DNA of 64,000 bases from Desulfobacteraceae bacterium (GCA_016744295.1 JADGEQ010000030.1:27644-91643); one strand, 5' to 3'. Positions 9,514 through 18,638 are shown, numbered from the stretch's first letter. The notes: generated by a model from the letters alone, not told the origin. Numbers and translations are program-made.

Positions 9514-10404
9514 ATGACTGCGCAAATAATTAGCGGAACTGAAATACGAAAGGCGATCCTCGCAGAGGTCAAAGCGGACGTCGACCAGATGAAAGAAAAA
9601 CACGGTAAGGTTCCGGGTCTTGTCACCATTCTTGTGGGATCCAGCCCCGCTTCCATCAGTTATGTGACCCTAAAGGTTAAAACAGCCATCAGCTGCGGAT
9701 TCCATGAAATTCAGGATGACCAGCCCGTGGACATTTCAGAAGCAGATCTGCTTGCCTTGATTGACAAATACAATAATGACCCGGATATCCACGGTATTCT
9801 GGTTCAGTTGCCCCTGCCGGATCAAATTGATGACAAAAAGATTCTTAATGCCATCAATCCTGACAAAGATGTGGATGCCTTCCATCCGGTCAATGTGGGA
9901 CGGCTCATGATCGGTGGTGACGAAGCCAAGTTTCTTCCCTGCACCCCTGCGGGTATCCAGGAGATGATCGTTCGGTCCGGTACCGAAACCTCGGGAGCTG
10001 AAGTGGTTGTGGTGGGCAGATCTAATATAGTTGGCAAACCCATTGCCATGATGATGGCCCAAAAGGGCGTAGGCGCCAATTCCACAGTGACAATCGTTCA
10101 TACCAGGACCAAGGATCTTGCCTTCCATTGTAAGCGGGCCGATATTTTGATTGTGGCAGCTGGTGTGCCGGATCTGGTGAAACCTGAATGGATCAAACCC
10201 GGTTCCACTGTTATTGATGTGGGCGTTAACCGCGTCGGTATGAATGAAACAACTGGAAAAGCCATCCTCAAGGGCGATGTTGATTTTGAGGCGGCTAAGG
10301 AAATTGCCGGCAAGATTACGCCTGTTCCCGGCGGTGTTGGACCCATGACCATTGCCATGCTCATGAAAAACACTCTTAAATCCGCTCAATTCGCTCTCGG
10401 ATAA
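9514..10404 (+). CDS. folD: Bifunctional methylene-THF dehydrogenase / methenyl-THF cyclohydrolase
   Basis: Converts formyl-THF to methenyl- and methylene-THF (and back) using NAD(P), the step after Fhs. It is 296 residues from the ATG at 9514, which has AGGAGA at 9502-9507. The upstream in-frame codons to 9457 lie inside the preceding hairpin and are not needed. Motifs seen are the YVTLKVKTA segment with the catalytic lysine, the QLPLPDQID segment, the VVGRSNIVGKP dinucleotide site and the C-terminal TPVPGGVGPMT. It is followed by a strong terminator, so fhs-folD form one unit. Confidence 0.96.
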   Translation: MTAQIISGTEIRKAILAEVKADVDQMKEKHGKVPGLVTILVGSSPASISYVTLKVKTAISCGFHEIQDDQPVDISEADLLALIDKYNNDPDIHGILVQLPLPDQIDDKKILNAINPDKDVDAFHPVNVGRLMIGGDEAKFLPCTPAGIQEMIVRSGTETSGAEVVVVGRSNIVGKPIAMMMAQKGVGANSTVTIVHTRTKDLAFHCKRADILIVAAGVPDLVKPEWIKPGSTVIDVGVNRVGMNETTGKAILKGDVDFEAAKEIAGKITPVPGGVGPMTIAMLMKNTLKSAQFALG

Positions 10405-10455
10405 AAATATTGCCCATAATTATAGTCGGGTAAGAAAAAGAGCAAGTTCTAAAAT

Positions 10456-10499
10456 AAACCGTCGGGATTGCCAAAGGGTGATACCGACGGTTTTTTTTT
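10456..10499 (+). terminator. Rho-independent terminator after folD
   Basis: AAACCGTCGG (10456-10465) pairs perfectly with CCGACGGTTT (10484-10493), with an 18-nt loop and a run of T to 10499. It ends the fhs-folD unit. Confidence 0.9.
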
Positions 10500-10716
10500 G
10501 GGGGGGGGTATGAGGCCAAGTGCTACAATTTTTTTTGGGTTCTCCCTTTACTTACGGCGCAAAGATAATATCCTATTAAGACTATTGAATATTACTGGAT
10601 TGCGCCTTTTGAAGAGATCAACGTTTTTTCTTGGCAAGCATATTTGGGATCGCTGGGCTGCAATTGACATAAAAATATAAATTAAAGTTAAACCTAGTAC
10701 AAGGGAGTTAAACACC
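10500..10716 (+). promoter_or_regulatory. Leader of the ADP-forming acetyl-CoA synthetase gene
   Basis: It starts with a nine-G run (10500-10508) right after the terminator. It holds an inverted pair GGCGCAA (10556-10562) and TTGCGCC (10600-10606) with 37 bases between. A TTGACA at 10664-10669 could be a -35 element, but the -10 partner (TTAAAC around 10688) is poor. The ribosome site AAGGGAG precedes the ATG at 10717. Confidence 0.35.
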
Positions 10717-12840
10717 ATGGACAAGCTGGATGCTATTTTTTCTCCAGAGACAATTGCGGTTATCGGGGCGTCAACCCAGAAGGGAAAGGTGGGTCATGAT
10801 ATCTTTGCTAATATCCTTTCAGGTGGCTATACCGGAACTTTGTATCCGGTAAATCCTAAAGCCAAGTCTGTTCTCAGTGTCAAATGCTATACCAGTATTG
10901 CCGCTATACCGGATCCAATCGATCTTGCCATGATCATTCTGCCGCCAAAGGCAGCCCTTGGTTCTGTCAGGGAATGTATTGCAAAGGGTGTAAGGGGAAT
11001 CGTCATTGTGTCCGCAGGCTTCAAAGAAGTGGGCGGAGAAGGGGCCGAAATTGAGATTCAGATTAAAAAAGTCTGTGCCGATGCAGGGGTGAGGCTTGTG
11101 GGGCCCAATTGTCTCGGGGTGATCAATCCGTCCAAAAAAGTATCCCTCAATGCCAGTTTTTCGGCCAGGATGCCAAAACCAGGCAATGTGTCCTTTATTT
11201 CCCAGAGCGGTGCCCTTTGTACGGCGGTATTGGATTATGCGGCGGACAAGGGGTTTGGATTTTCAAAGTTCATCTCCATCGGCAACAAGGCAGATGTAGA
11301 TGAACTGGATCTGTTGCGGTATTACCATGCAGATCCGGATACCGATGTGGTGATGATTTATATGGAAGAATTATCCCGAACCTCAGAAGAATTTGTCACC
11401 GAGGTCCGGCAGATGACCTCGGGTACCAATCCCACCCATGTGATTGTTATCAAGTCCGGTTCCTCTGTTGCCGGGGCAGCAGCAGCCGCATCCCACACCG
11501 GAGCCCTGGCCGGTTCCGATGCCATCTATGACGGGATATTCACCATGTCGGGAATACTGCGGTGTAAAACCGTGAACCAATTGTTTGACTATGCCCAGGC
11601 TTTTGCCGCCAATAAATATCCCACAGGAGACAGAATTGCCATTGTTACAAATGCCGGTGGCCCTGGTATTATTGCCACGGACATGAGTGAGCAGTCGGGC
11701 TTGAAGCTGTCCAAATTCTCAGCGGAAACTGTCAAAGAACTGAAAAAATATCTGCCGGCAACGGCCAATTTTCACAATCCCGTGGATGTGATCGGGGATG
11801 CTGCAAAGGACAGGTATGAAAATACCCTGGCTACGGTTTTGGCCGATCGGGGGGTGGATGCGGTGTTAATTATTTTGACACCCCAGTCCATGACCGATGC
11901 CATTGGTACGGCCGAGGCCATCGTAAACATAGCCAGGAACAGTATCAAGCCGATTTTGTGTGCATTCATGGGGGTGGTGGATGTGTCCGACGGTGTTAAA
12001 TTATTACAAAAGCACAAGGTTCCGGTTTACCAGTTTCCGGAAAGTGCGGCCCGGGCTCTGGGGGCTTTGCGGGAGGGTATGAAATGGTCTTTCCGTAAAA
12101 TTTTACCCCAGTATGATCTGGTCTATGACAAGGAAAAGGCCTCCGCCATCCTTGAAAAATATAGGAAAGAGGGTCGAAAAATATTGGGGGAACTGGATGG
12201 AAATGAAATTCTCAAATGCTATGGATTTAAAACCATCCCCATGGCCCTTTCCAAAACAGCTGCAGAGGCGGTGCAAATTGCCGAGGACATCGGTTATCCC
12301 GTTGTTCTGAAAATTGTTTCTCCCCAGATTCTGCATAAATCAGATGCCGGTGGTGTAAGGGTGGGTCTAAAGGATGCCGGGGGTGTCGAACAGGCCTTTG
12401 AATCGATAATGAAAAATAGCCGATCCTATGATCCCGATGCCGAACTTACAGGCGTCCTGGTTCAACGAATGGCCCCCGAAGGCAAAGAGGTTATTTTGGG
12501 GGTTACAAAGGATCCGGTCTTTGGTCACGCCGTCATGTTCGGGCTAGGCGGTATCTTTGTTGAGGTATACAAGGATGTTGCCTTTCGATTGTCCCCCATG
12601 GGACGGAATGTTGCCAGGCGAATGGTAAAAAGCATACGGGGGTATCCCATTTTAAAGGGGTTGAGGGGGCAGGCTCCGTCTGATATAGAAGCCATTGAAA
12701 AAAATATTGTGTCTTTGAAGGCTATGGTGGATAATCATCCCACCATTGTGGAGCTGGATATTAATCCGCTTTTTGTCCATGGAGAGGGGGAGGGCACTAC
12801 TGTGGCTGATATTGTTATCCGGCTTGAGGATGAAGCGTAA
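10717..12840 (+). CDS. Acetate--CoA ligase (ADP-forming), fused alpha-beta subunits
   Basis: Reversibly converts acetyl-CoA, ADP and phosphate to acetate, CoA and ATP. It is 707 residues, the fused form. The N-terminal CoA-binding (SucD-like) part runs to about 460, with the phosphohistidine in SHTGALAGSD at His260. The C-terminal ATP-grasp (SucC-like) part starts near 480, with KIVSPQILHKSDAGGVRVG and the GLGGIFVE region. It is preceded by its own leader after the folD terminator. Next to the acetyl-CoA pathway genes it could activate acetate or conserve energy from acetyl-CoA. Acyl-CoA specificity cannot be read from the sequence, and propionyl- or aryl-acyl-CoA are alternatives. Confidence 0.9.
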   Translation: MDKLDAIFSPETIAVIGASTQKGKVGHDIFANILSGGYTGTLYPVNPKAKSVLSVKCYTSIAAIPDPIDLAMIILPPKAALGSVRECIAKGVRGIVIVSAGFKEVGGEGAEIEIQIKKVCADAGVRLVGPNCLGVINPSKKVSLNASFSARMPKPGNVSFISQSGALCTAVLDYAADKGFGFSKFISIGNKADVDELDLLRYYHADPDTDVVMIYMEELSRTSEEFVTEVRQMTSGTNPTHVIVIKSGSSVAGAAAAASHTGALAGSDAIYDGIFTMSGILRCKTVNQLFDYAQAFAANKYPTGDRIAIVTNAGGPGIIATDMSEQSGLKLSKFSAETVKELKKYLPATANFHNPVDVIGDAAKDRYENTLATVLADRGVDAVLIILTPQSMTDAIGTAEAIVNIARNSIKPILCAFMGVVDVSDGVKLLQKHKVPVYQFPESAARALGALREGMKWSFRKILPQYDLVYDKEKASAILEKYRKEGRKILGELDGNEILKCYGFKTIPMALSKTAAEAVQIAEDIGYPVVLKIVSPQILHKSDAGGVRVGLKDAGGVEQAFESIMKNSRSYDPDAELTGVLVQRMAPEGKEVILGVTKDPVFGHAVMFGLGGIFVEVYKDVAFRLSPMGRNVARRMVKSIRGYPILKGLRGQAPSDIEAIEKNIVSLKAMVDNHPTIVELDINPLFVHGEGEGTTVADIVIRLEDEA

Positions 12841-12866
12841 AAAAACAAAACTTAAGGAGATATGAA

Positions 12867-13175
12867 ATGCCAAAAGGAGACGGATTTACCATGAAGGAGG
12901 GGGTTCAGGAATCCCCCGTCGGGGACAACCTGCCCAAAATTGATTTTTCAGGTTTTATTTTGTCCTTGTATTCATCCGGGCTTGTTCAGCTGGGCAAGGT
13001 TGAAGATCCTTCAACGGGCAAAAAATCCACAAATCTTGATATGGCAAAGCATACCATCGAAATGATTGCGATGCTGGAGGTAAAAACCCGGGGGAATCTG
13101 ACCAAAGATGAAGAGAGCTTGTTGAAAGCGCTTCTCAGCGAGATTCGATTGGCATATGTCGAGTTAAGAGGGTGA
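12867..13175 (+). CDS. DUF1844 family small protein
   Basis: A 102-residue protein of the DUF1844 family, recognisable by the DFSGFILSLYSSGLVQLG stretch, the DMAKHTIEMIAMLEVKTRGNL stretch and the C-terminal LLSEIRLAYVEL helix. No enzyme motif is seen and the function is unknown. The ribosome site AAGGAG at 12853-12858 fits the ATG at 12867; an out-of-frame ATG at 12861 is ignored. Its stop overlaps the GTG start of ispE, so the two are translationally coupled. Confidence 0.85.
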   Translation: MPKGDGFTMKEGVQESPVGDNLPKIDFSGFILSLYSSGLVQLGKVEDPSTGKKSTNLDMAKHTIEMIAMLEVKTRGNLTKDEESLLKALLSEIRLAYVELRG

Positions 13176-14053
13176 TCCTTAAAAAAAAATCCTTTGCCAA
13201 AATCAACCTTTTTCTGTACGTAACCGGAAAAAGAAGTGACGGGTTTCATGAGCTTTCTTCTCTCATGGCCCAGATTGATCTCGCGGATGAAATGGAATTT
13301 GTTTTTGGGGGAAACGGTATCCGGGTGACCTGTGACCATCTTTTGGTGCCGGATGGCAAGATGAATCTGGCATATAGGGCGGCTGCTTTGTTTTTTAAGT
13401 CCTATGAAAAAAAAATGGGTCATTTCCCCCTGGGGGTCTCCATTCAAATTAAAAAGCAGATACCGGTGGGTGGGGGGCTTGGTGGCGGCAGCAGTAATGC
13501 GGCCACCGTTTTGATGGTTTTGAATGAATATTGTTCGGCTGTTTTTTCAAGGGTAGAACTCATGGGACTGGGGTTAACTCTGGGGGCGGATGTGCCGTTT
13601 TTTATTTTTGGGATGCCTGCTCTGGCAACAGGGGTGGGGGAACGTTTAGAAAAATATCCTGATTTGCCGGAATTATATCTTGTTTTGTGTGATCCCGGCG
13701 TGTCAGCATCGACATCGGATGTTTTTAAAAATTTGGATTTTAGATTGACATCCCGGCGCAATTATAATATGAATACTGGTTTGAACGCGCTGTTAGGAGA
13801 GCTAAGGGGTGACGGCAGGGAAAAATTGCATAATGATCTGGAAGTGTCAGCATGCAGCTTATATCCTGGGATTGCCTCTGTTAAAGAGGAAATGGAGGTT
13901 TTGCTGAAAAGAAATGTGTATATGTCTGGAAGCGGCTCCTCTTTATTCGCTCTTTTTTTTGGGCCAGATGATGCAAAAAAAGCATATGAAATGCTTGCAA
14001 AAAAATGGGCCAAGGGGTATAAGAATGTTTTTTTAACCTCCCTAAGGCGTTGA
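13172..14053 (+). CDS. ispE: 4-diphosphocytidyl-2-C-methyl-D-erythritol kinase
   Basis: GHMP-family kinase of the non-mevalonate isoprenoid pathway, which phosphorylates CDP-methylerythritol. It is 293 residues. It has the N-terminal KSFAKINLFLYVTGKRSDGFHEL motif typical of IspE, the glycine-rich ATP loop PVGGGLGGGSSNAA near residue 100 and the GADVPFF motif, with the C-terminal MSGSGSSLFALF motif. The start is GTG at 13172, overlapping the TGA of the DUF1844 gene (13173-13175). IspE next to tRNA-Gln, prs, rplY and pth is a widespread gene order in bacteria. Confidence 0.95.
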   Translation: MILKKKSFAKINLFLYVTGKRSDGFHELSSLMAQIDLADEMEFVFGGNGIRVTCDHLLVPDGKMNLAYRAAALFFKSYEKKMGHFPLGVSIQIKKQIPVGGGLGGGSSNAATVLMVLNEYCSAVFSRVELMGLGLTLGADVPFFIFGMPALATGVGERLEKYPDLPELYLVLCDPGVSASTSDVFKNLDFRLTSRRNYNMNTGLNALLGELRGDGREKLHNDLEVSACSLYPGIASVKEEMEVLLKRNVYMSGSGSSLFALFFGPDDAKKAYEMLAKKWAKGYKNVFLTSLRR

Positions 14054-14071
14054 AATTTGAGTTTATTGTAC

Positions 14072-14146
14072 TGGGGCGTCGTCAAGTGGTAAGACACAGG
14101 GTTTTGATCCCTGCATTCAGAGGTTCGAGTCCTCTCGCCCCAGCCA
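14072..14146 (+). tRNA. tRNA-Gln (TTG)
   Basis: Complete cloverleaf. The acceptor TGGGGCG pairs with CGCCCCA, with discriminator G and encoded CCA (14144-14146). The anticodon stem CAGGG/CCCTG encloses loop TTTTGAT with anticodon TTG at 14104-14106. The T arm GAGGTTCGAGTCCTC is canonical. The U1-A72 pair at the top of the acceptor is a known feature of glutamine tRNAs. Confidence 0.97.
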
Positions 14147-14179
14147 AACTTAATATAATAAAAAATAAAGAGATTTGAT

Positions 14180-15118
14180 ATGAATGGCTTGTCCATTTTT
14201 GCAGGAAACTCCAACCCGTTGCTGGCTGATAAAATTTCAGAGTATCTTGCAAAACCATTAGGGAGATTGAAAGTTGATCGCTTCAGTGATGGGGAGACCC
14301 AGGTTGAAATCCATGAGAATGTCAGGAAAAAGGAAATTTATGTAATCCAGTCCACCTGTTATCCCGTGAATGATAATCTGGTTGAACTTTTGCTTTTGAT
14401 TGATGCTTTTAAACGATCTTCTGCCAGTCGGATTACGGCTGTGATTCCTTACTTCGGGTATGCCCGTCAGGATAAAAAAGTATCTCCCAGGGTGCCCATA
14501 TCTGCCAAACTTGTTGCAGACCTTTTGGACAACGCCGGTGTTGACAGGGTGATCACAATGGATCTCCATGCCGGACAAATCCAGGGTTTTTTCAATGTTC
14601 CCGTGGATAACCTATATTCTGCCCCCATCATCATTGATGATATCAAGACCCGCTTTCCGGAAAATCTGGTGGTTGTTTCTCCTGATGCCGGTGGGGTTGA
14701 GAGGGCTAGGGCCTATGCCAAACGCCTTAATGCAGGTCTTGCTATTGTCGATAAAAGAAGAAGCGCTCCGAATCAGGCCAAGGCAATGGCCATTATTGGA
14801 GATGTTCAGGATAAAATTGCCATCATTATAGATGATATGGCGGATACTGCAGGGACGCTGACCGAGGCCGCCAGTGTGATCCGGGAGAAGGGTGCCAGGG
14901 AGGTTCATGCCTATTGTACCCATCCTGTCCTTTCCGGTCCTGCCATTGACAGAATCAATAGTTCGTCTTTAAATTCTCTTGTTGCAACGGACACCATCCC
15001 CTTGTCCGAAGATGCAAAAAATTGTGACAAGATTAAAACACTTTCCATTGCCAAATTGGTGGGAGAGGCAATTGTGCGCAGTTATCGGGGTGATTCTGTA
15101 AATTCGCTATTTGTATAA
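14180..15118 (+). CDS. prs: Ribose-phosphate pyrophosphokinase
   Basis: Makes PRPP from ribose 5-phosphate and ATP for nucleotide, His and Trp synthesis. It is 312 residues, normal for class I. It shows the FSDGETQVEI segment, the YFGYARQDKK flexible loop, MDLHAGQIQGFF and the PRPP-binding loop IIDDMADTAGTL near 220. It lies 33 bases after tRNA-Gln and is followed by the L25 gene, a common order. Confidence 0.97.
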   Translation: MNGLSIFAGNSNPLLADKISEYLAKPLGRLKVDRFSDGETQVEIHENVRKKEIYVIQSTCYPVNDNLVELLLLIDAFKRSSASRITAVIPYFGYARQDKKVSPRVPISAKLVADLLDNAGVDRVITMDLHAGQIQGFFNVPVDNLYSAPIIIDDIKTRFPENLVVVSPDAGGVERARAYAKRLNAGLAIVDKRRSAPNQAKAMAIIGDVQDKIAIIIDDMADTAGTLTEAASVIREKGAREVHAYCTHPVLSGPAIDRINSSSLNSLVATDTIPLSEDAKNCDKIKTLSIAKLVGEAIVRSYRGDSVNSLFV

Positions 15119-15169
15119 AATTATATATTAGTCTTCTGCTAAATCATGGCAGATACGGAGGGTAAAACG

Positions 15170-15787
15170 TTGGAATTAATTGAACTAAACGCAAAAACAA
15201 GAGCAACAACGGGTAAGGGCGCTGCTAGAAAATTAAGAGCTATAAATGCCATACCAGCCATTGTTTACGGCGCAAAGAAAGATCCTATGATGCTTTCTCT
15301 TGACACGGTTGAATTTGTCAAGATTATCCGGGACCACGGGAATACCGGCCTTTTCTTCAATCTCAAAATTGAAGGCGGGGGGGAGAAGGCAGTTATGCTG
15401 AAAGCCATGCAGATGGATGCCTTTAGCCTTGAGTATCTGCATGTTGATCTCCATGAAGTCAATATGGATCGTTCTGTTAATGTGTCCGTCCCCGTTGAAA
15501 CTATCGGCGAATGTGCGGGTGTTAAAGAGGGCGGTATGATTCAGATTATCCGGCGTGAGTTGGACATCATTTGTAAACCTACGGATATGCCGGAAAGTAT
15601 CATTATAGATATCAGCGCTTTGAATATCGGTGATTCCGTCCATGTGGAAGATATTGATCTGGGCGGTGCGGTTGAGATTCCCCATGAAGTGGATTTTACT
15701 GTGATCACTATTGTTCCACCAGCAACTGATGAGTCTGAAGTTTCAGAAGAAGATGAAGATCTTCTCGAAGAACCTGTAGCAGAATAA
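15170..15787 (+). CDS. rplY: 50S ribosomal protein L25, Ctc long form
   Basis: General-stress-type L25 that binds 5S rRNA. It has about 205 residues: an N-terminal L25 domain (ELNAKTRATTGKGAARKLR) and a C-terminal CTC beta domain ending in an acidic tail. I choose TTG at 15170 as the start because GGAGG at 15157-15161 lies eight bases ahead and the family begins at this point. An in-frame ATG at 15146 has no ribosome site and would add eight residues. It is followed 11 bases later by pth, as is usual. Confidence 0.93.
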   Translation: MELIELNAKTRATTGKGAARKLRAINAIPAIVYGAKKDPMMLSLDTVEFVKIIRDHGNTGLFFNLKIEGGGEKAVMLKAMQMDAFSLEYLHVDLHEVNMDRSVNVSVPVETIGECAGVKEGGMIQIIRRELDIICKPTDMPESIIIDISALNIGDSVHVEDIDLGGAVEIPHEVDFTVITIVPPATDESEVSEEDEDLLEEPVAE

Positions 15788-15798
15788 ATTTTTTGTAA

Positions 15799-16380
15799 AT
15801 GTCAGACTCAAGTCTTAAGTTGATTGCGGGTCTGGGAAATCCTGGAAAGGATTATGCCCAGACCCGTCATAATATTGGGTTTCTTGTCGTTGATGCCCTT
15901 GCTTCCTCATCCTCCCTTGCACTGAATAAATCCCGCTTCGATTCCGCCTATGTAAAAGGCAGGATTAAAGGCCGGGATCTTTTTCTGGTCAAGCCCATGT
16001 CCTATATGAACAGGAGTGGGGTACCCATCCAAAAATTTGCTTCCTATTATAAAATCGAACTGTCGGATATTATCATCGTACATGATGACATGGATCTCGA
16101 ATTCGGAAAAATCAAAGTTGTTCAGGGAAGAGGTCACGGCGGCCATAACGGTGTGCGATCCATCATTGATTCCTTTGGTAAAAAAGAGTGTGTGCGGGTG
16201 AGGGTTGGTGTGGGGCATCCCGGCGGTAAAAAGGGAGTGACAGGTCATGTTCTGGGCAGGTTTACCCCGGACGAACAAGCGGGTTTGGGTTTGGCCATAG
16301 ATGCTGCGGTTGATGCCTGTCTGTCTATTCTTGGGGATGGAATTACCCAGGCCATGAATGTTGTTAATTCCCGTCGTTAA
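15799..16380 (+). CDS. pth: Peptidyl-tRNA hydrolase
   Basis: Releases peptides from peptidyl-tRNA lost by ribosomes. It is 193 residues. The motifs are IAGLGNPGKDYAQTRHNIGF with catalytic His24, KPMSYMNRSG, the HDDMDLEFGK segment and GGHNGVRSI. It lies directly downstream of rplY with a weak ribosome site. About 235 bases follow before carD, T-rich and without a clear terminator. Confidence 0.96.
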   Translation: MSDSSLKLIAGLGNPGKDYAQTRHNIGFLVVDALASSSSLALNKSRFDSAYVKGRIKGRDLFLVKPMSYMNRSGVPIQKFASYYKIELSDIIIVHDDMDLEFGKIKVVQGRGHGGHNGVRSIIDSFGKKECVRVRVGVGHPGGKKGVTGHVLGRFTPDEQAGLGLAIDAAVDACLSILGDGITQAMNVVNSRR

Positions 16381-16615
16381 GCTCTGCTGTTATATTTAAC
16401 CCTTCCTGGTTACTTTTTTCGGTTTTTTTTCTTCCTTTGTTTTAAATCGTTTTTTCTCCGTCAAAAAAATCTAATGAAAAATAGTTAATAAATTCAGTGA
16501 AACCCTTGTCATTCCACGGCTGTCCAAAAATATTTTGTTGACAAACCTGTTAAAATATGGTTCACTGTCTGAGAATGGGCAACTTGTTTTTATAAAAAAT
16601 TAAGGTGGGCTATCT
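16381..16615 (+). promoter_or_regulatory. Intergenic leader of carD
   Basis: T-rich 235-base stretch. A TTGTCA (16506-16511) with AATATT 17 bases later, or a TTGACA further on (about 16538-16543), could drive carD, but no pair is convincing. The carD ribosome site AAGGTGG ends six bases before the ATG. Confidence 0.3.
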
Positions 16616-17149
16616 ATGGGTGAAAAATCCAAAAACGACAAGACAGTTGAAACAAAATCACGGAAAAAAGAATTTTTAAAAGGGGATCTTGCTGTTTATC
16701 CGGCGCATGGGGTTGGCTATATCGAGTCGATTGAAAGCAAAGAGATAAACGGCGACACCATGAATTTTTACATGATGAAAATTGTGGAAAATGGCATGGT
16801 GATAATGATTCCTACATCAAATGTGGAAAATGTCGGGTTGCGGGAAGTGATCCCTGTGGCTGAGGTTCCTGAAGTCTACAAGGTCATGCAGGAAAAAGCA
16901 CAGGGTGCAGACAATCAGACATGGAACCGCAGATACCGGGAGTACATGGACAAGATCAAGACCGGTTCCATCTATGATGTTGCGGAAGTGTTCCGGGATC
17001 TTTTCCAACTCAAGCTTGAAAAAGACCTTTCCTTTGGTGAGCGTAAGCTGCTTGATACTGCCCAGAATCTTCTGGTGCAGGAGCTTTCCATGGCAAAGGA
17101 TATCGATGAGAAATCGATGATGACAGAGATTGAAAACCTCTTCATTTAA
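16616..17149 (+). CDS. CarD/CdnL-family transcription regulator
   Basis: RNA-polymerase-binding regulator that stabilises open promoter complexes. It is 177 residues. After a charged N-terminal leader of about 22 residues comes the CarD/TRCF RNAP-interaction domain (KGDLAVYPAHGVGYIESIE) and then a helical C-terminal DNA-binding part (NRRYREYMDKIKTGSIYDVAEVFRDL). CarD-like proteins are common in Desulfobacterota. A perfect terminator follows, so it is likely a single-gene unit. Confidence 0.9.
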   Translation: MGEKSKNDKTVETKSRKKEFLKGDLAVYPAHGVGYIESIESKEINGDTMNFYMMKIVENGMVIMIPTSNVENVGLREVIPVAEVPEVYKVMQEKAQGADNQTWNRRYREYMDKIKTGSIYDVAEVFRDLFQLKLEKDLSFGERKLLDTAQNLLVQELSMAKDIDEKSMMTEIENLFI

Positions 17150-17173
17150 CCACCAAAATTTATAAATAACGAG

Positions 17174-17215
17174 AACCGGCAGATTAGGCTATGTATCTAA
17201 TCTGCCGGTTTTTTT
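17174..17215 (+). terminator. Rho-independent terminator after carD
   Basis: Arms 17174-17187 and 17197-17210 pair perfectly over 14 bp (AACCGGCAGATTAG against its complement) with a 9-nt loop, followed by T7. Very strong. Confidence 0.93.
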
Positions 17216-17225
17216 AGGGCCATGT

Positions 17226-18161
17226 ATGAAACTAGAGTTTTCAATTTCCAATGACCAGGTTAAACTTAGGTTGGACCAGGTTATTTCCATGCTGGCTGAT
17301 ACCTGTTCCCGAAGCCAGGCTGCCGATCTTATTTCCCGGGGGCAAGTCCTAGTGTCGGGTGTGAAAAAACGATCCGGATACAGGGTGAAAAACGGGGACA
17401 CAATTACCGCCCAAATTCCGGAACCCATGGAGAAAGTCCCGCCCGGACCCGAAGCCATGGACCTTTCCATCCTTTTTGAAGATGAGTATATCCTTGTTGT
17501 GGACAAGCCCCCGGGTCTTGTGGTTCATCCGGGGGCGGCAAACCTTACCGGTACACTTGTCAACGGACTGCTACATCATGTCCCGGTTCTTCGGGATGAC
17601 GATTGGGACCCCATACGGCCCGGTATTGTCCACCGGCTCGATAAGGATACCTCAGGGGTGATTGTGGTGGCAAAAACCCCCCAAAGTCTTCGGTTTCTCC
17701 AGGGGGAATTTAAGCAGCGCCGGGTGGAAAAGCGTTACCTTGCTCTGGTGGAGGGAGGTGCGCTTGCCCAAGAAGGGGAAATTGTTCTGCCGCTTGGGCG
17801 CCATCCGGTCAGAAGAAAGATAATGGCTGTGAACCATGAAACGGGAAAGTTTGCCTGGACATCCTGGCGACTTAAACAGCAGTTTGCTAAAACTTGTCTG
17901 GTCGAAGCCCGCCTTCATACCGGACGTACCCACCAGATCCGGGTTCATTTTCGTGCTATGGAGATGCCCCTACTCGGGGATAAGGTTTATCAATACCGAC
18001 GGAATCGTCGAAATAAATCTAAATATAGTGTCAGTCGGCAGATGCTTCATTCATGGAAGCTTCGGATTCGGCATCCCTATTCAGGAAGGGAAATGAAGTT
18101 TGAGGCAACACTGCCCTCTGATTTTGAACAGACCATGACAACCCTTGGTTTGCCTGCCTGA
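17226..18161 (+). CDS. Pseudouridine synthase, RluD/RluA family
   Basis: Isomerises uridine to pseudouridine in 23S rRNA. It is 311 residues: an N-terminal S4 RNA-binding domain (about 1-65) and a RluA catalytic domain with the HRLDKDTSG motif carrying the catalytic Asp, followed by RRVEKRYLALV and the GRTHQIRVHF motif. S4 domain plus length fit RluD (helix 69 of 23S rRNA), but RluC-like specificity cannot be excluded. Confidence 0.92.
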   Translation: MKLEFSISNDQVKLRLDQVISMLADTCSRSQAADLISRGQVLVSGVKKRSGYRVKNGDTITAQIPEPMEKVPPGPEAMDLSILFEDEYILVVDKPPGLVVHPGAANLTGTLVNGLLHHVPVLRDDDWDPIRPGIVHRLDKDTSGVIVVAKTPQSLRFLQGEFKQRRVEKRYLALVEGGALAQEGEIVLPLGRHPVRRKIMAVNHETGKFAWTSWRLKQQFAKTCLVEARLHTGRTHQIRVHFRAMEMPLLGDKVYQYRRNRRNKSKYSVSRQMLHSWKLRIRHPYSGREMKFEATLPSDFEQTMTTLGLPA

Positions 18162-18200
18162 TAATACAATTAAAGTTTAAACTTTTAGAGAAATAATTTT

Positions 18201-18638
18201 ATGTCAAAAATAATTGACCCCAAAATGCATTCTGCTGAACATATACTGAACCAGGCAATGGTCAGGTTGCTTGGAACTGATCGATGTTTTAGCGCCCATA
18301 TCAACCCGAAAAAATCCAAGTGCGACTATGTCTTTGATCGTTCCCTTTCAATTCTTGAGGTCAAGGAAATTGAAGGGGAGGTGAACCGGGTAATTCAAAA
18401 GGATTATCCGGTTGTGATTGAGCAGATGTCCAAGGCGGCGGCACAAGAGGAATTTAACCTTACAAGGGTTCCGGACAAGGATGGGTTGTCGGAATTTCGG
18501 GTTGTTCGCATGGGGGATTATGATGCCTGTCCTTGTATCGGATCCCATGTTTTGTCCACAGGCGAGATTGGTAATTTTGTTATTATCTCAACTGGATATG
18601 AGAATAATGTGCTGAGAATTCGATTTAAGCTTTCCTGA
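18201..18638 (+). CDS. AlaX-like tRNA-editing domain protein
   Basis: A 145-residue free-standing editing domain of the threonyl/alanyl-tRNA synthetase second additional domain type, expected to hydrolyse mischarged tRNA. The metal site is complete: His10 and His14 (HSAEH) and Cys112 with His116 (CIGSH). It is short compared with typical AlaX proteins, lacking the N-terminal beta barrel, so it is the minimal form. Which mischarged tRNA it acts on cannot be told from the sequence. Confidence 0.85.
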   Translation: MSKIIDPKMHSAEHILNQAMVRLLGTDRCFSAHINPKKSKCDYVFDRSLSILEVKEIEGEVNRVIQKDYPVVIEQMSKAAAQEEFNLTRVPDKDGLSEFRVVRMGDYDACPCIGSHVLSTGEIGNFVIISTGYENNVLRIRFKLS

